DNA of 64,000 nucleotides from an uncultured Ruminococcus sp. (GCA_949291125.1 CASEUJ010000018.1:62001-126000), one strand, 5' to 3'; counted from the first letter of the stretch, positions 1 through 8,713 are shown. Translations and numbers: made by a program. The notes: generated by a model not told the origin, from the letters alone.

Positions 1-100
1 CGATTACAACCGGAAACAGATTTTTGAAATAAAACCGTAAGGCTCATTCAGGTGCATCCGACACCGCGTGCATCTGGGATCGAGAAAGGACGTGAGACCC

Positions 101-1759
101 TTGGCACACCGATTGCAAAAGGCACTGATCGCACTTACCGCTGGCGCTGCTGTCATCCTGACATCGGGCGCGATTGCGGTATCCGCTGCGGACATGCCTG
201 TCGCGACATTGAATCGTTTTATCATCACCGAAAGCGGAAACCGCGTGCTTACCGGAAGCGTTGCCGCGGATAGCATCACACAGGACGGCTGGTACGTCGC
301 AGATGACGACAGCCTGTATTATTATTACAGCGACGGTAGCTTCGCACAGGAAGAAACCACGCTTGCAGACGGTTTCACCTATGTTTTCGCTGCAGACGGC
401 GCATTAGAAACTGGCTGGCAGACGGTAAACGGAATACGCTATTACTACCATGAAGAAACCGGACAGCCGGTATTCGGATGGATCTCTTACCTCGGCGATC
501 GTTATTATATTGATAAAACAGCCGGTAAGCTCTCTGGCGAACAAACCATTGACGGAACACGCTATCTCTTTGACGAATATGGCGCAGTACAGACCGGCTG
601 GATCACATTTTCTGACGGTAAGCTGTTTTACTATTCCGAAGATGCCGTCATGATGACCGGCTGGATGACGCAGGATTCTGCGACATATTATCTCACCCCG
701 GACGGTGCAGCAACCGGCTGGCAGACAATTGGTGAGAAGACTTATTATTTTTCTGCCGCAGGCGAAATGCAGACCGGCTGGCAGGTCATCTCCGACAGAA
801 ATTATTACTTCGGATCGGATGGCACGATGCAGACCGGCTGGCAAACCATCTCGGGCAATCACTATTACTTCGACACAAACGGCACGATGCAAACCGGCTG
901 GATCACAGTGAACAACGCAAAGTATTACCTTGGTACAGACGGCAAGATGCGCACCGGTTTCCAGACTATCTCCGACAGGAAATATTACTTTGGTGCAGAC
1001 GGCACGATGCAGACCGGCTGGCAAACCATCTCGGGAAATCGTTATTACTTCGGATCGGATGGCACAATGCAGACCGGCTGGCTGACAATCGACGGCGCAA
1101 AGTATTATCTGGGAACAGACGGTAAAGTACGAACTGGCTTACAGACCATCTCCGGCAGCAAGTATTACTTTGGTACAAATGGCACGATGCAGACCGGCTG
1201 GATCACAACCGGCGGCAGTTCCTATTATTTCGATCCGTCTACAGGCGCTATGATCAACAATGGATATGCACCGGTTCAGTTGAATAATGTGCCGGATTAC
1301 AAGCAGTTTGATGAAGCATGGGCAAATAAAACCATTACATATTCCACCATCGGTAAGGTCGGCTGTCTGGTGACGAGTATTGCGATGAAATATTCCTATG
1401 AATCGCACAATCGCGTCAAACCAGATGAGATACTCTCACTTCTGACATTCAGCGGTGACAGCCTTCAGTGGGTTTCTTTCTCCGACCTCGGCTATACCAT
1501 GGAACAACCCAGCAGCGCACTGACACAGTCCGTTATGCGGAAGATCTACACACAGCTGAGTGCAGGCAAGCCAGTAATCGTCGGCGCAAAGAATTCCAGC
1601 GGCGGCCAACACTATGTCGTTGTCACCGGCTATACCGGATCCTCCGATTCAACGTTCTCCAGCTCGAAATTTGTGATCAATGATCCGGGCTCCAGTACGA
1701 GAGATACACTCGATGAATTATTTGCTGTGTACAGTTCTCTGTACATGATCGTATATTAG
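101..1759 (+). CDS. Secreted cell-wall-binding repeat protein with C39-like peptidase domain
   Basis: Predicted secreted protein of 552 aa that would bind the cell surface through repeats and cleave peptides or act as a papain-like hydrolase. A signal peptide spans residues 1-29 (hydrophobic core, ends AVSA). About 13 cell-wall/choline-binding type repeats of 20 residues (pattern TGWQTISG..YYFG.DG) fill residues ~100-385. The C-terminal 160 residues fit a Peptidase_C39_2 fold: Cys422 in GCLVTS, His504 in GGQHYVVVT, Asp528 in INDPG. I chose a TTG start at 101 because AGAAAGGA ends 10 nt upstream; GTG at 92 sits only 1 nt from it and GTG at 68 has no site. A terminator follows directly. Substrate and wall ligand are not predictable; an inactive binding role is possible. 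Confidence 0.85.
   Translation: MAHRLQKALIALTAGAAVILTSGAIAVSAADMPVATLNRFIITESGNRVLTGSVAADSITQDGWYVADDDSLYYYYSDGSFAQEETTLADGFTYVFAADGALETGWQTVNGIRYYYHEETGQPVFGWISYLGDRYYIDKTAGKLSGEQTIDGTRYLFDEYGAVQTGWITFSDGKLFYYSEDAVMMTGWMTQDSATYYLTPDGAATGWQTIGEKTYYFSAAGEMQTGWQVISDRNYYFGSDGTMQTGWQTISGNHYYFDTNGTMQTGWITVNNAKYYLGTDGKMRTGFQTISDRKYYFGADGTMQTGWQTISGNRYYFGSDGTMQTGWLTIDGAKYYLGTDGKVRTGLQTISGSKYYFGTNGTMQTGWITTGGSSYYFDPSTGAMINNGYAPVQLNNVPDYKQFDEAWANKTITYSTIGKVGCLVTSIAMKYSYESHNRVKPDEILSLLTFSGDSLQWVSFSDLGYTMEQPSSALTQSVMRKIYTQLSAGKPVIVGAKNSSGGQHYVVVTGYTGSSDSTFSSSKFVINDPGSSTRDTLDELFAVYSSLYMIVY
590..1240 (+). repeat. Tandem 60-bp repeats encoding wall-binding modules
   Basis: A near-exact 60-nt period runs through the gene: the core GGCACGATGCAGACCGGCTG recurs at the same phase around 821, 881, 1001, 1061 and 1181, with diverged copies between. 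Each unit encodes one 20-residue repeat. DNA identity between units is high enough for slippage or unequal crossing-over to change copy number. Confidence 0.85.
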
Positions 1760-2058
1760 AAAGCAATGAGTTTCCCCGCAAAGACATTGCGGGGATTTTT
1801 GTTGCCACTAAACGGTTCAAGCACAAATTCGTTGAACACCACGCCAATCGCTGCGCCGAGTGCCTCAGGTATTGCTTCAAATAGCATAGCAAGTGTCAGT
1901 GGAATAAACAGGAAGTATTCCACCGAAAATTCCATCATGCCCACCTGAAATTTTGAAATCAGTTTAGTAAAGCTGTTGCCAGCCCATACAGCGCTATTGT
2001 CAGAACAAACACCATCAGCTTTTGAAATGGATTTGCCATTTGTATTTGTCACAGCCAT
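1756..2058 (-). CDS. Possible small membrane protein (100 aa), unknown
   Basis: Unrecognised. The ATG at 2058 has a strong site (TTTAGGAGGG, 6 nt spacing), which is the main reason to list it. The 100-aa product has a polar N-terminal half and one hydrophobic segment at about residues 48-75 (FLFIPLTLAML and AAIGVVF). A weak promoter candidate (TTGTAG, 17 nt, TAATAT) lies ~90 nt upstream. Against it: the last 15 codons run through the terminator hairpin of the convergent gene, so the true reading frame may be fortuitous. A membrane peptide or a decayed gene are both possible. Confidence 0.35.
   Translation of the reverse strand: MAVTNTNGKSISKADGVCSDNSAVWAGNSFTKLISKFQVGMMEFSVEYFLFIPLTLAMLFEAIPEALGAAIGVVFNEFVLEPFSGNKNPRNVFAGKLIAF
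1774..1801 (+). terminator. Intrinsic terminator of the wall-binding protein gene
   Basis: Perfect 8-bp stem CCCCGCAA/TTGCGGGG with a 5-nt loop followed by ATTTTTG, 14 nt after the stop codon at 1759. Confidence 0.85.
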
Positions 2059-2371
2059 TGCGATACCCTCCTAAAAGTTTTGATAGCATGCGATTCGGAT
2101 TATGCGCTGCGCATCACAGGCACGCCTCGTTCAAGCCAATATTACAAAAGCTACGTGAATTCTACAATCACATATACGTAAAATGTTTGTTGGATTTTCA
2201 TATGCCGGGTGAGCTGTAAGAGAATCCAACATTGCTAAAAGCAAAAGGCGCAGAGCTGCACAAGAATGCAGCTCTGCGCCTTTTGGAAAATACGAACGAA
2301 TTCCTCTGCTGTCGAATCCCACATGGTCTGTTGATACACGGCAGCCTCCATCTCAGCGTGAGTTTGCTTGC
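2059..2371. other. Intergenic stretch without a clear gene
   Basis: Apart from the perfect 18-bp hairpin at 2243-2284 and a weak leftward promoter candidate near 2125-2170, I see no coding or regulatory signal here. Confidence 0.5.
2243..2284 (-). terminator. Strong bidirectional-type terminator
   Basis: Perfect 18-bp inverted repeat (AAAAGGCGCAGAGCTGCA at 2243-2260, complement at 2267-2284) with a 6-nt loop. Flanking A4/T4 make it usable in both directions; on the minus strand it would end the lipoprotein plus 56-aa ORF unit. Confidence 0.85.
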
Positions 2372-2542
2372 TCAGCAAAAAGTATTTGTGCTCAAAGCAT
2401 AGACTAAGGGCTTGTTCTTGAAATAGAAGATCATATCGATTATGGTAAAAACAAATTTCCTGATTTCATCCAGGAAATTACCGGTGACGATACTAGCGTA
2501 GGCATTTTGTGCAGATCGCGGCATGTCTTCTATTGCAATCAC
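2372..2542 (-). CDS. Possible 56-aa peptide downstream of lipoprotein
   Basis: Unrecognised small ORF with a GTG start at 2542, preceded by GGAGG 9 nt upstream and starting 19 nt after the lipoprotein stop, so it would be translated from the same leftward message. An ATG two bases upstream is followed immediately by a stop, so only the GTG frame is open. The product is 56 aa with a hydrophobic middle (FVFTIIDMIFYF at ~30-41) and ends in Cys. A strong terminator lies ~90 nt downstream. No homology can be named; coding status rests on the ribosome binding site and context. Confidence 0.4.
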   Translation of the reverse strand: MIAIEDMPRSAQNAYASIVTGNFLDEIRKFVFTIIDMIFYFKNKPLVYALSTNTFC

Positions 2543-2561
2543 ATGTTGTCACCTCCCATTT

Positions 2562-3716
2562 TTACTCTTGCACGGTGGATTCGTAGTTATAGTTTGCGAT
2601 TTTGGTGCTAACACAGTCATGGAACATGGTGTCCAAGTCGACATAACCGTCAAAGGTATACGCCTCAGCGCCCCAGAATGCATCATAGCCAAAGGTGCTG
2701 TCGATGCGATTGTCCGGCATATTTCCGGCACTGAGATCCACAGAAGTAGTACCATCTGCCAACAGCAGAATATCTGTAAAATGATAGTAGGTATAATAGG
2801 TCTCCGTACCCGTAGACTGATGCTCCAGGTCATCCGCAGTAATACCGGTCATATTCGCCGTCACCTGATAGATACAGTAGATCTCGTTATAGGGCTGTTC
2901 TAAAAACCCCTCTTTGGGTGTCAGGAAGTAATAACCCAAGAAATCCAGCTGTCCCAGACTATTGCCCTCTGCCCATCCGGCGCAGTCCGCCCGAATACTG
3001 TCCTCCGCTTGCGACAGCAGCTTGGTCAGCATATCCTCTGGAATCTGATCCAGACTGGTGACATATGCCGACAGTCCCTCTACGGTATAGCTCTGCTCAG
3101 TCTGGGTCAGAACAATGCCATACTGCTGAGCTAGCTCGTCCTCTGTCATGCTATATTCTGGCGCTGCTGTCACGGTGACAACATCTCCGTTGGAAAGATT
3201 TTCAGACATATCTAGGGTGTACTCGATGCCATCCACTCTGCCGGCGCTATCGATAGACGCCGTGGCATAGGGGGCAATGCCCTCAAAGGTTACATTCAGT
3301 TTTGCAAAGGGATCTACTTCCTCCACTTCTTCCAGCCCCGAAACCGTTTCGGTCACTTCCTCACCTACCAATTCAAAATCATAGTCTTCAAATTCATCGC
3401 TGTCGATGCTGATGGTAATGGTGACTTCGTCCCCATTGGAGAGATTCTCCACTGGCGAAATCTCATAGCTGACCGCATCATACAGCGCCAACTCCAGCTC
3501 AAACTGTTCGTCCTCATCCAGACCTTCGCATAGATCGATAGCGTCATCAATCCAATCGTAGGATTCATCCAAAGATGCTGTACCGTAGCCGTTCATGCCA
3601 CTGTATTCCACCTTCAGACCACTAGTGACGCTGACCTCTTCTTTTCCACACCCAGTCAGCCCAGCACACAGGCACACCACCATAATCCCTGCTAGGATTT
3701 TCTTTTGTTGCTTCAT
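2562..3716 (-). CDS. Lipoprotein with two tandem Ig-like/DUF repeats
   Basis: Surface lipoprotein of 384 aa, function unknown. The start at 3716 has AAAGGAG upstream and gives a clean type II signal peptide with lipobox LTGC (Cys about residue 23). Two tandem modules follow: each has a G-Y-(G/A)-TAS(L/I)D strand, then LSNGD.VT(I/V)T, then a TV.GL closing strand (roughly residues 30-130 and 130-230). The C-terminal ~150 residues are rich in Tyr and Asp with no motif I recognise. It is transcribed leftward from a near-consensus promoter and divergent from an XRE-type regulator, which may control it. Confidence 0.85.
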   Translation of the reverse strand: MKQQKKILAGIMVVCLCAGLTGCGKEEVSVTSGLKVEYSGMNGYGTASLDESYDWIDDAIDLCEGLDEDEQFELELALYDAVSYEISPVENLSNGDEVTITISIDSDEFEDYDFELVGEEVTETVSGLEEVEEVDPFAKLNVTFEGIAPYATASIDSAGRVDGIEYTLDMSENLSNGDVVTVTAAPEYSMTEDELAQQYGIVLTQTEQSYTVEGLSAYVTSLDQIPEDMLTKLLSQAEDSIRADCAGWAEGNSLGQLDFLGYYFLTPKEGFLEQPYNEIYCIYQVTANMTGITADDLEHQSTGTETYYTYYHFTDILLLADGTTSVDLSAGNMPDNRIDSTFGYDAFWGAEAYTFDGYVDLDTMFHDCVSTKIANYNYESTVQE

Positions 3717-3760
3717 AATTTGATAACTCCTTTTATCATTTTTGCGGATTCCGCAGGTAT

Positions 3761-3789
3761 AGTATAACACATTTTAGCCTAAAAGTCAA
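3761..3789 (-). promoter_or_regulatory. Sigma-A promoter for the lipoprotein gene
   Basis: Minus-strand TTGACT (3784-3789), 17-nt spacer, TATACT (3761-3766), about 45 nt upstream of the start codon. Confidence 0.8.
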
Positions 3790-3869
3790 CAATAATCGAT
3801 CTAAAAATCAGAAAACAGTAATATACAGTTGTGATAAACTAACACTATATTCTGACAGGAGGGTTAAAA

Positions 3870-4199
3870 ATGGTTGAATTCGGGACAATCTTAAAAGAAC
3901 TGCGTCAGCGCGCGGGCATGACGCAAAAACAGCTTGCAGACCGGTTGTGGCTGTCAAAGGCAACAGTGAGCTATTATGAACAGTCACTGCGTTCGCCTTC
4001 GCCAGAGGTTTTAGTCAAGCTGGCAAGGGTGTTTCATGTCACAACAGACTATCTGCTTGGCATCGAACAAAAAAAGCAGACGCTGGATATCACCGATCTG
4101 CCGGACGAGGATATCCAACTATTAGAAGACATGATCTCACTGCTGCGCAAGAAAAATCTGGCGTGCCACAACAGCGCACACCTTTCCAACACAGAATAG
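3870..4199 (+). CDS. XRE-family HTH transcriptional regulator
   Basis: DNA-binding regulator of 109 aa. Residues 5-62 form a Cro/CI-type helix-turn-helix: LKELRQRAGMTQKQLADRL, then SKATVSYYE as recognition helix, ending in the common TTDYLLGIE. A short helical tail (DLPDEDIQLLEDMISLLRK) probably mediates dimerisation. Start chosen from AGGAGG 7 nt upstream of ATG at 3870. It is divergent from the lipoprotein gene across a 150-nt AT-rich gap, a layout typical of local control or autoregulation. The ligand or target is unknown. Confidence 0.9.
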   Translation: MVEFGTILKELRQRAGMTQKQLADRLWLSKATVSYYEQSLRSPSPEVLVKLARVFHVTTDYLLGIEQKKQTLDITDLPDEDIQLLEDMISLLRKKNLACHNSAHLSNTE

Positions 4200-4228
4200 T
4201 CAAACTTTCGCTAAAAATCATCAAACAC

Positions 4229-4278
4229 AAAAACCAGTGCCATCGAGCGCGTTATCCTGCGCTGAGGCACTGGTTTTT
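4229..4278. terminator. Shared convergent terminator
   Basis: Arms AAAAACCAGTGCC (4229-4241) and GGCACTGGTTTTT (4266-4278) pair perfectly; the flanking A and T runs allow termination from both the regulator gene and the leftward P-ATPase gene. Confidence 0.85.
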
Positions 4279-4302
4279 CTATAAATAACTATTGCGTGAT
4301 TA

Positions 4303-6885
4303 TCATTTTCTCCGCATAAGACCCACAATGCTCCCCAGTACTGGCACTGCTGCCGAAAATCCTACTGCCGTCAACAATTCCGACCGTGTCAGCAAGACAG
4401 TGGAAAAAATCGTACGGAGCACCGGTACGCACAGACACGCTGCCAATACCAAAAGCGATACCACCACCGCGCCGACCAACCATAGATTATTGCCATAGTG
4501 CATGGAGAAGAGCGTGCGCTGCTCAGACTTACATTCAAACACATGGATCAACTGAGACAGGATCAGAGTACAAAGCGCCGCAGTACGTGCCGCTTCCAAT
4601 GTGCCCCCCATCCGAGCCACAGTGGTAAACGAACCGAGCGTACAGATCCCAATCAGAATCCCGCGCAGGACAATACGCCCCATCAGTCCATCAGAGAAAA
4701 AGCTCTCGTCCGGCTTTCGCGGCGGTTTTTGCATGGCCTCGGGTTCCGGCGGCTCCATGCCGAGGGCAATGGCAGGAAGTCCATCCGTCACAAGATTGAC
4801 CAGAAGCAGCTGAGTGGGCAACAGCACCACCGGCATCCCCATCAGAATCCCCAAAAACATGGTCAACACTTCTCCGATGTTGCATGAGAGCAAATAGCGC
4901 ACAAACTTACGAATATTCGCATAGACACATCTTCCCTGTTCCACGGCATCCACAAGCGTTGCAAAGTTATCATCCGTGAGTACCACATCTGCCGCCTGAC
5001 GCGCCACATCGGTGCCATTTTTACCCATGGCTACACCGACATCCGCCTCTTTGATGGCAGGCGCATCGTTAACGCCGTCACCTGTCATGGCGACGATCTT
5101 GCCACAGCGCCGATAAGCACGCACCAGACGCAGCTTATGGGCTGGATTCACCCGGGCGAAAACAGCATATTGATCCAGACACGCATCCAGTTCCCGGTCA
5201 CTGAGCCGATCCAGTTCCTCGCCGGTCATAGCGCGTCTGCCGCGCAAGAGTCCTGCCTGTTTTGCGATGGCAATGGCGGTATTTTTATGATCTCCAGTAA
5301 TCATGACAGTACGGATCTTTGCCTGCGCACAAGTGCGGATAGCAGTACGTGCGGTCTCTCGCGGGGGATCGAGCATACCGGCTATTCCTAAAAAGATACA
5401 ATCCCCATTCTCCTCCTGTCGGGCAAACGCCAGAACACGCAGCGCCCGATCGGACATGGCTTCGGCAGCCTGAAATATGGCAGAACGCACTGCGCCAGAC
5501 AGTGCCGCAGTTCGATTTCCTTGCATCCAGAAGCCGCAGCGCGACACGATTACATCAGCTGCTCCCTTCCAGTATGTGCAGCAGCCCGCGCCATCCGCAA
5601 CTGTCACCGCCATACAACGTGTTTCACTATCAAACGGTTCGGTGTGGCGCACCGGATGTGTCCGCAAAAGGGCATTACGTGAGATGCCGCCCTTTTCTGC
5701 CGCCACCAAAAGTGCCACTTCGGTGGGATCACCAGTAGCTTGCCATATACGCCGGTTTTCACGGCTTGTTTCAAGCTGTGCGGTGCTGCAAAGTGTGCCG
5801 CAGATAAGCAGTTCACGCAGTGCCGGTTTTGCGGCGGTGTCGGTGGGCTTACCCTCTTGCAGAATCGCACCAGCCATCTGTAAACCTGTTCCTGTAACGG
5901 AAAAACATTCCCCACCGGCAGAAATTTCGGTGACCGTCATACGATTTTCGGTTATTGTCCCAGTTTTGTCAGAGCAGATGACACCGGCACATCCCAGCGT
6001 TTCCACACTGTGCAGGCGATTGACTAATGCGCCGCGCTTCATCATCCGGCGCACCGCCAGCGCGAGTGCGATCGTCACTGTTGCCGGCAGACCCTCTGGG
6101 ATTGCGGCAATGGCAATGGTAATACCGGTCATGAGCATATCAAACACCGGCTCGCCCCGAAGTACCCCGGCAAGAAATACTGCTATACAAACCACCAGAC
6201 ACAGTAGTGCCACAACTTTTCCAAGTCCTGCAAGCCGCCGTTGGAGCGGTGTCATCTCTGGCTTGACATCGCCAAGCATCTCCGCGATCTGTCCCATCTG
6301 GGTATGCGTGCCGGTGGCAATAACTGTGGCTTCGCCACTGCCACGGAGTACAGCGGTACCAGCATAGAGAATATTGCACTTATGTAGCGCATTGTCCGTA
6401 TCATCTGGATCACTGACGGATTTAGGTACTGCTTCAGATTCTCCCGTAAGAATTGATTCATTGATCGAAAGTCCTGACGCTGTGGCAAGTGCCGCATCCG
6501 CAGGGATCTGATCGCCTGATTCCACTTGGATCCGATCGCCCCGTACCAGCTCACGCGCTGGGATCGTCTGCCACGATCCATCCCGACAGACCGTGGCGGT
6601 GGGTGCTGTAAGGCTGCGCAATGCCTCTAAGGTCTGTTCGGTGCGAAACTCCTGCAAAAACCCGAGAATGGCGTTTAAGAGGACGATCAGAATGATCGTG
6701 ACAGCGTCGGTAATCTCCCCGAGCAATGCTGAAACAGCAGTTGCCGCCAAAAGGATCAACACCATCACATCCCGAAACTGCCCCAGAAACATCCGAAGCG
6801 GATGTGGACGCGGCGCTGTGGCGAGTTCGTTTTCTCCATCCTGGCGCAGACGCTGTTGCGCCTGTGCTGTGGTAAGTCCAGGCAT
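4303..6885 (-). CDS. Calcium-transporting P-type ATPase (type II)
   Basis: Cation pump of 860 aa in the SERCA/PMR1-like P2A family, coupling ATP hydrolysis to Ca2+ (or Mn2+) export across the membrane. Visible in order: N-terminal cation ATPase domain, TM pair near LILLAATAVSALL, actuator motif LTGESEAV, TM4 ion site IAAIPEGLPATVT, phosphorylation motif SDKTGTIT, nucleotide domain, MITGDH, hinge MTGDGVNDAPA, then the C-terminal TM bundle with LLLVNLVTDGLPAIALG. The start at 6885 has AAGGGGG 6 nt upstream; the longer frame to 7092 lacks a site. It is a single-gene unit ending at the shared terminator. Exact ion is inferred from family. Confidence 0.93.
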   Translation of the reverse strand: MPGLTTAQAQQRLRQDGENELATAPRPHPLRMFLGQFRDVMVLILLAATAVSALLGEITDAVTIILIVLLNAILGFLQEFRTEQTLEALRSLTAPTATVCRDGSWQTIPARELVRGDRIQVESGDQIPADAALATASGLSINESILTGESEAVPKSVSDPDDTDNALHKCNILYAGTAVLRGSGEATVIATGTHTQMGQIAEMLGDVKPEMTPLQRRLAGLGKVVALLCLVVCIAVFLAGVLRGEPVFDMLMTGITIAIAAIPEGLPATVTIALALAVRRMMKRGALVNRLHSVETLGCAGVICSDKTGTITENRMTVTEISAGGECFSVTGTGLQMAGAILQEGKPTDTAAKPALRELLICGTLCSTAQLETSRENRRIWQATGDPTEVALLVAAEKGGISRNALLRTHPVRHTEPFDSETRCMAVTVADGAGCCTYWKGAADVIVSRCGFWMQGNRTAALSGAVRSAIFQAAEAMSDRALRVLAFARQEENGDCIFLGIAGMLDPPRETARTAIRTCAQAKIRTVMITGDHKNTAIAIAKQAGLLRGRRAMTGEELDRLSDRELDACLDQYAVFARVNPAHKLRLVRAYRRCGKIVAMTGDGVNDAPAIKEADVGVAMGKNGTDVARQAADVVLTDDNFATLVDAVEQGRCVYANIRKFVRYLLSCNIGEVLTMFLGILMGMPVVLLPTQLLLVNLVTDGLPAIALGMEPPEPEAMQKPPRKPDESFFSDGLMGRIVLRGILIGICTLGSFTTVARMGGTLEAARTAALCTLILSQLIHVFECKSEQRTLFSMHYGNNLWLVGAVVVSLLVLAACLCVPVLRTIFSTVLLTRSELLTAVGFSAAVPVLGSIVGLMRRK

Positions 6886-7048
6886 AGAATCCCCCTTCTT
6901 TCTGCATGTGTTTTGGTTTATGTATATGCAGACAAGTCGGAAAGCATGACCCGACGAAACGAAATCGCATTGGTCTTTGCCCAAGTACAAGACGGCTGTC
7001 ACATTTTTACAAAGGCGCTTCTCTTCTGTTGTCAAAATGAATGCGCTT

Positions 7049-7077
7049 ATTTTACAATATGATGCTGAACATGTAAA
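7049..7077 (-). promoter_or_regulatory. Promoter for the P-type ATPase
   Basis: Minus-strand TTTACA (7072-7077), 17-nt spacer, TAAAAT (7049-7054). It gives a leader of about 155 nt before the start at 6885; I see no known riboswitch in it. Confidence 0.6.
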
Positions 7078-7277
7078 ACAATTTTTGTGCAATCCAGAAT
7101 GGCGGATGATTCTGAAAAGGACAAAACGATTTTTGACAACACTTCTATCGCTATCAATCTATACTGTTTGCTCATTCGCCACCGTTTTGTTTCTGTCATA
7201 AATGACAATACATATCAATATATCACTAATTATGTTCCAGTTTGTTTGTTTATATTGCTATTTTTAACAAATTTATA

Positions 7278-7307
7278 TTGACATGACGGTCTAGATTGTG
7301 GTATACT
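7278..7307 (+). promoter_or_regulatory. Promoter of the dockerin/protease cluster
   Basis: TTGACA (7278-7283), 18-nt spacer, TATACT (7302-7307). The leader to the ATG at 7447 is ~130 nt. Confidence 0.75.
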
Positions 7308-7329
7308 AAATGTATAGAACAACCACAGT

Positions 7330-7369
7330 TACCGTAGCGCGAAAGGAGAAACTAAAGCGCACAACGGTA
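7330..7369 (+). promoter_or_regulatory. Structured leader hairpin
   Basis: Nested inverted repeats TACCG/CGGTA (7330-7334, 7365-7369) and GCGC/GCGC (7337-7340, 7357-7360) in the leader, enclosing a GAAAGGAG stretch in the loop. It matches no riboswitch I know; an RNA control element is possible. Confidence 0.35.
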
Positions 7370-7446
7370 GATATTCAGACCGCACCGAATCCGAAGATAC
7401 TGAACGAATGTAAATTGATTTTATTTACAAAAGGAGTGAAACCATT

Positions 7447-7743
7447 ATGAAAAAGACGACAAAAAAGATCATGTCCGCCCTTTCTATTGTTTTGATGATG
7501 TGTTTGTTATTAAATACCGCCCCAATGAAAGCCTCGGCTGCTATTCTTGGAGATATTAACGGCGATAATACGATTAATATAAGTGATGCTATCGCCCTTG
7601 GGCGCTATTTAAGCGGTCAATATACACTAAGCGATTATTCCATATCTGATTTGAATGTGAATTATGTCATTGATGTAGTTGATCAACAAATACTACTGGC
7701 TTTTTTAGTAGGGATCATCGATAGTTTGCCATACAGTAACTAA
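7447..7743 (+). CDS. Secreted single-dockerin protein (98 aa)
   Basis: The mature protein is almost nothing but a type I dockerin. A signal peptide covers residues 1-32 (ends KASA). The first dockerin Ca2+ loop is good (GDINGDNTINISDAIALGR, residues ~35-53); the second is degenerate (LNVNYVIDVVDQQILLAFL). Dockerins bind cohesin modules on scaffoldins, so this would be exported and could cap or link a cohesin. AAAGGAG precedes the ATG by 10 nt. The gene is 17 nt before a protease gene and is AT-rich compared with nearby genes. No cohesin is encoded in the window. Confidence 0.8.
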   Translation: MKKTTKKIMSALSIVLMMCLLLNTAPMKASAAILGDINGDNTINISDAIALGRYLSGQYTLSDYSISDLNVNYVIDVVDQQILLAFLVGIIDSLPYSN

Positions 7744-7760
7744 AAAAGGGGGGGTAAATT

Positions 7761-8696
7761 ATGACAGTTCAACTTTTAAAAAAATTTCTTTGCTTTACAC
7801 TTGCCTTTTGTGTTATTATTGCTTGGATCTTTACTTTACCTTTACTTTATGTAAATGCAGAGGGAAGAAACACCTCCATCTCATATTACAAACATACATA
7901 TTCAACAAACACTACAAGTACATATACGCTTTCTCAAGCAAACACAATAACTCCATCTACACAAACAAGAACCTCTTATCCGGATAATCGGTATATAGAC
8001 ACCGATTCATCGGTTGTGCAAATATTAGCTGGAGGTGGTCAGGGAAGCGGATTTATCATTGATGATCATATAATCGCCACCTGTGCGCATTGCGTATACA
8101 ATAATTCTTCCGGTTCATTTATTTCTTCTATCAGCGTTAAAATTTTTTCCGGAAACAACTTCACTACGCCCGCATTAACTTGCTCACCCATTTCCGCACA
8201 TGTGCCAGTTCGATATCACGTAAACAGCGGTGAGTTTGAACAATCGTCCTTTGATTATGCGCTTTTGTATGTTGAAGAGGACTTATCCAGTTATGGTGCT
8301 TTTGAATTGGGCGTTATGCGTGACGCTTTTTTAACAAACGCTGGATCAGTTATTGCAAGCGGATTTCCCGGCATAGTCCATGGTAGTGAAAATGTCAACA
8401 ATGCGCGCTATTATAGCACAGGACAAATGGGTGTATTTGATGTTGAGGATTCAATTGAAAAGTATCCTTCATCATGCGACCAACGATTTCATGCGACTGC
8501 AGTTATTAGCGGAGGTGACAGCGGAGGACCAGTTTATACTGTTACTGAATTTAATGGAATTACATATCATACGGTAGTGGGAATTATAACCGGTGGAACA
8601 TACACGATTCCATCGCAAACTGGCGATGGTACATATGGTGTGAGAATAACATTTGACTTGCTTCACTTTTATCGAAATAACCCATACGTTTCATAG
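7761..8696 (+). CDS. Secreted trypsin-like serine protease
   Basis: Extracellular serine endopeptidase of the chymotrypsin fold, closest in look to V8/glutamyl-type S1 enzymes, 311 aa. A hydrophobic signal segment is at residues 7-33, then a Ser/Thr-rich stretch to ~75. Catalytic triad: His in ATCAHCVY, Asp in FDYALLY, Ser in GGDSGGPVY. A GGGGGG site is 8 nt before ATG. Base composition is AT-rich like the preceding dockerin gene, suggesting the two were acquired together. It sits between two dockerin proteins but has no dockerin itself. Confidence 0.88.
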   Translation: MTVQLLKKFLCFTLAFCVIIAWIFTLPLLYVNAEGRNTSISYYKHTYSTNTTSTYTLSQANTITPSTQTRTSYPDNRYIDTDSSVVQILAGGGQGSGFIIDDHIIATCAHCVYNNSSGSFISSISVKIFSGNNFTTPALTCSPISAHVPVRYHVNSGEFEQSSFDYALLYVEEDLSSYGAFELGVMRDAFLTNAGSVIASGFPGIVHGSENVNNARYYSTGQMGVFDVEDSIEKYPSSCDQRFHATAVISGGDSGGPVYTVTEFNGITYHTVVGIITGGTYTIPSQTGDGTYGVRITFDLLHFYRNNPYVS

Positions 8697-8713
8697 AAAA
8701 GGAGACAATTTTT

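Noticed and set aside
404..1024. 206-aa minus-strand ORF with repeated PAGLHRA units
   Set aside because: It is the antisense reading of the 60-bp repeats of the wall-binding protein; the repeat pattern follows from the coding strand and there is no start signal.
2407..2610. Plus-strand frame reading LEIEDHIDYGKNKFPDF, protein-like in appearance
   Set aside because: It has no start codon or ribosome binding site, begins right after a stop, and is antisense to the small minus-strand ORF, which has a good GGAGG site.
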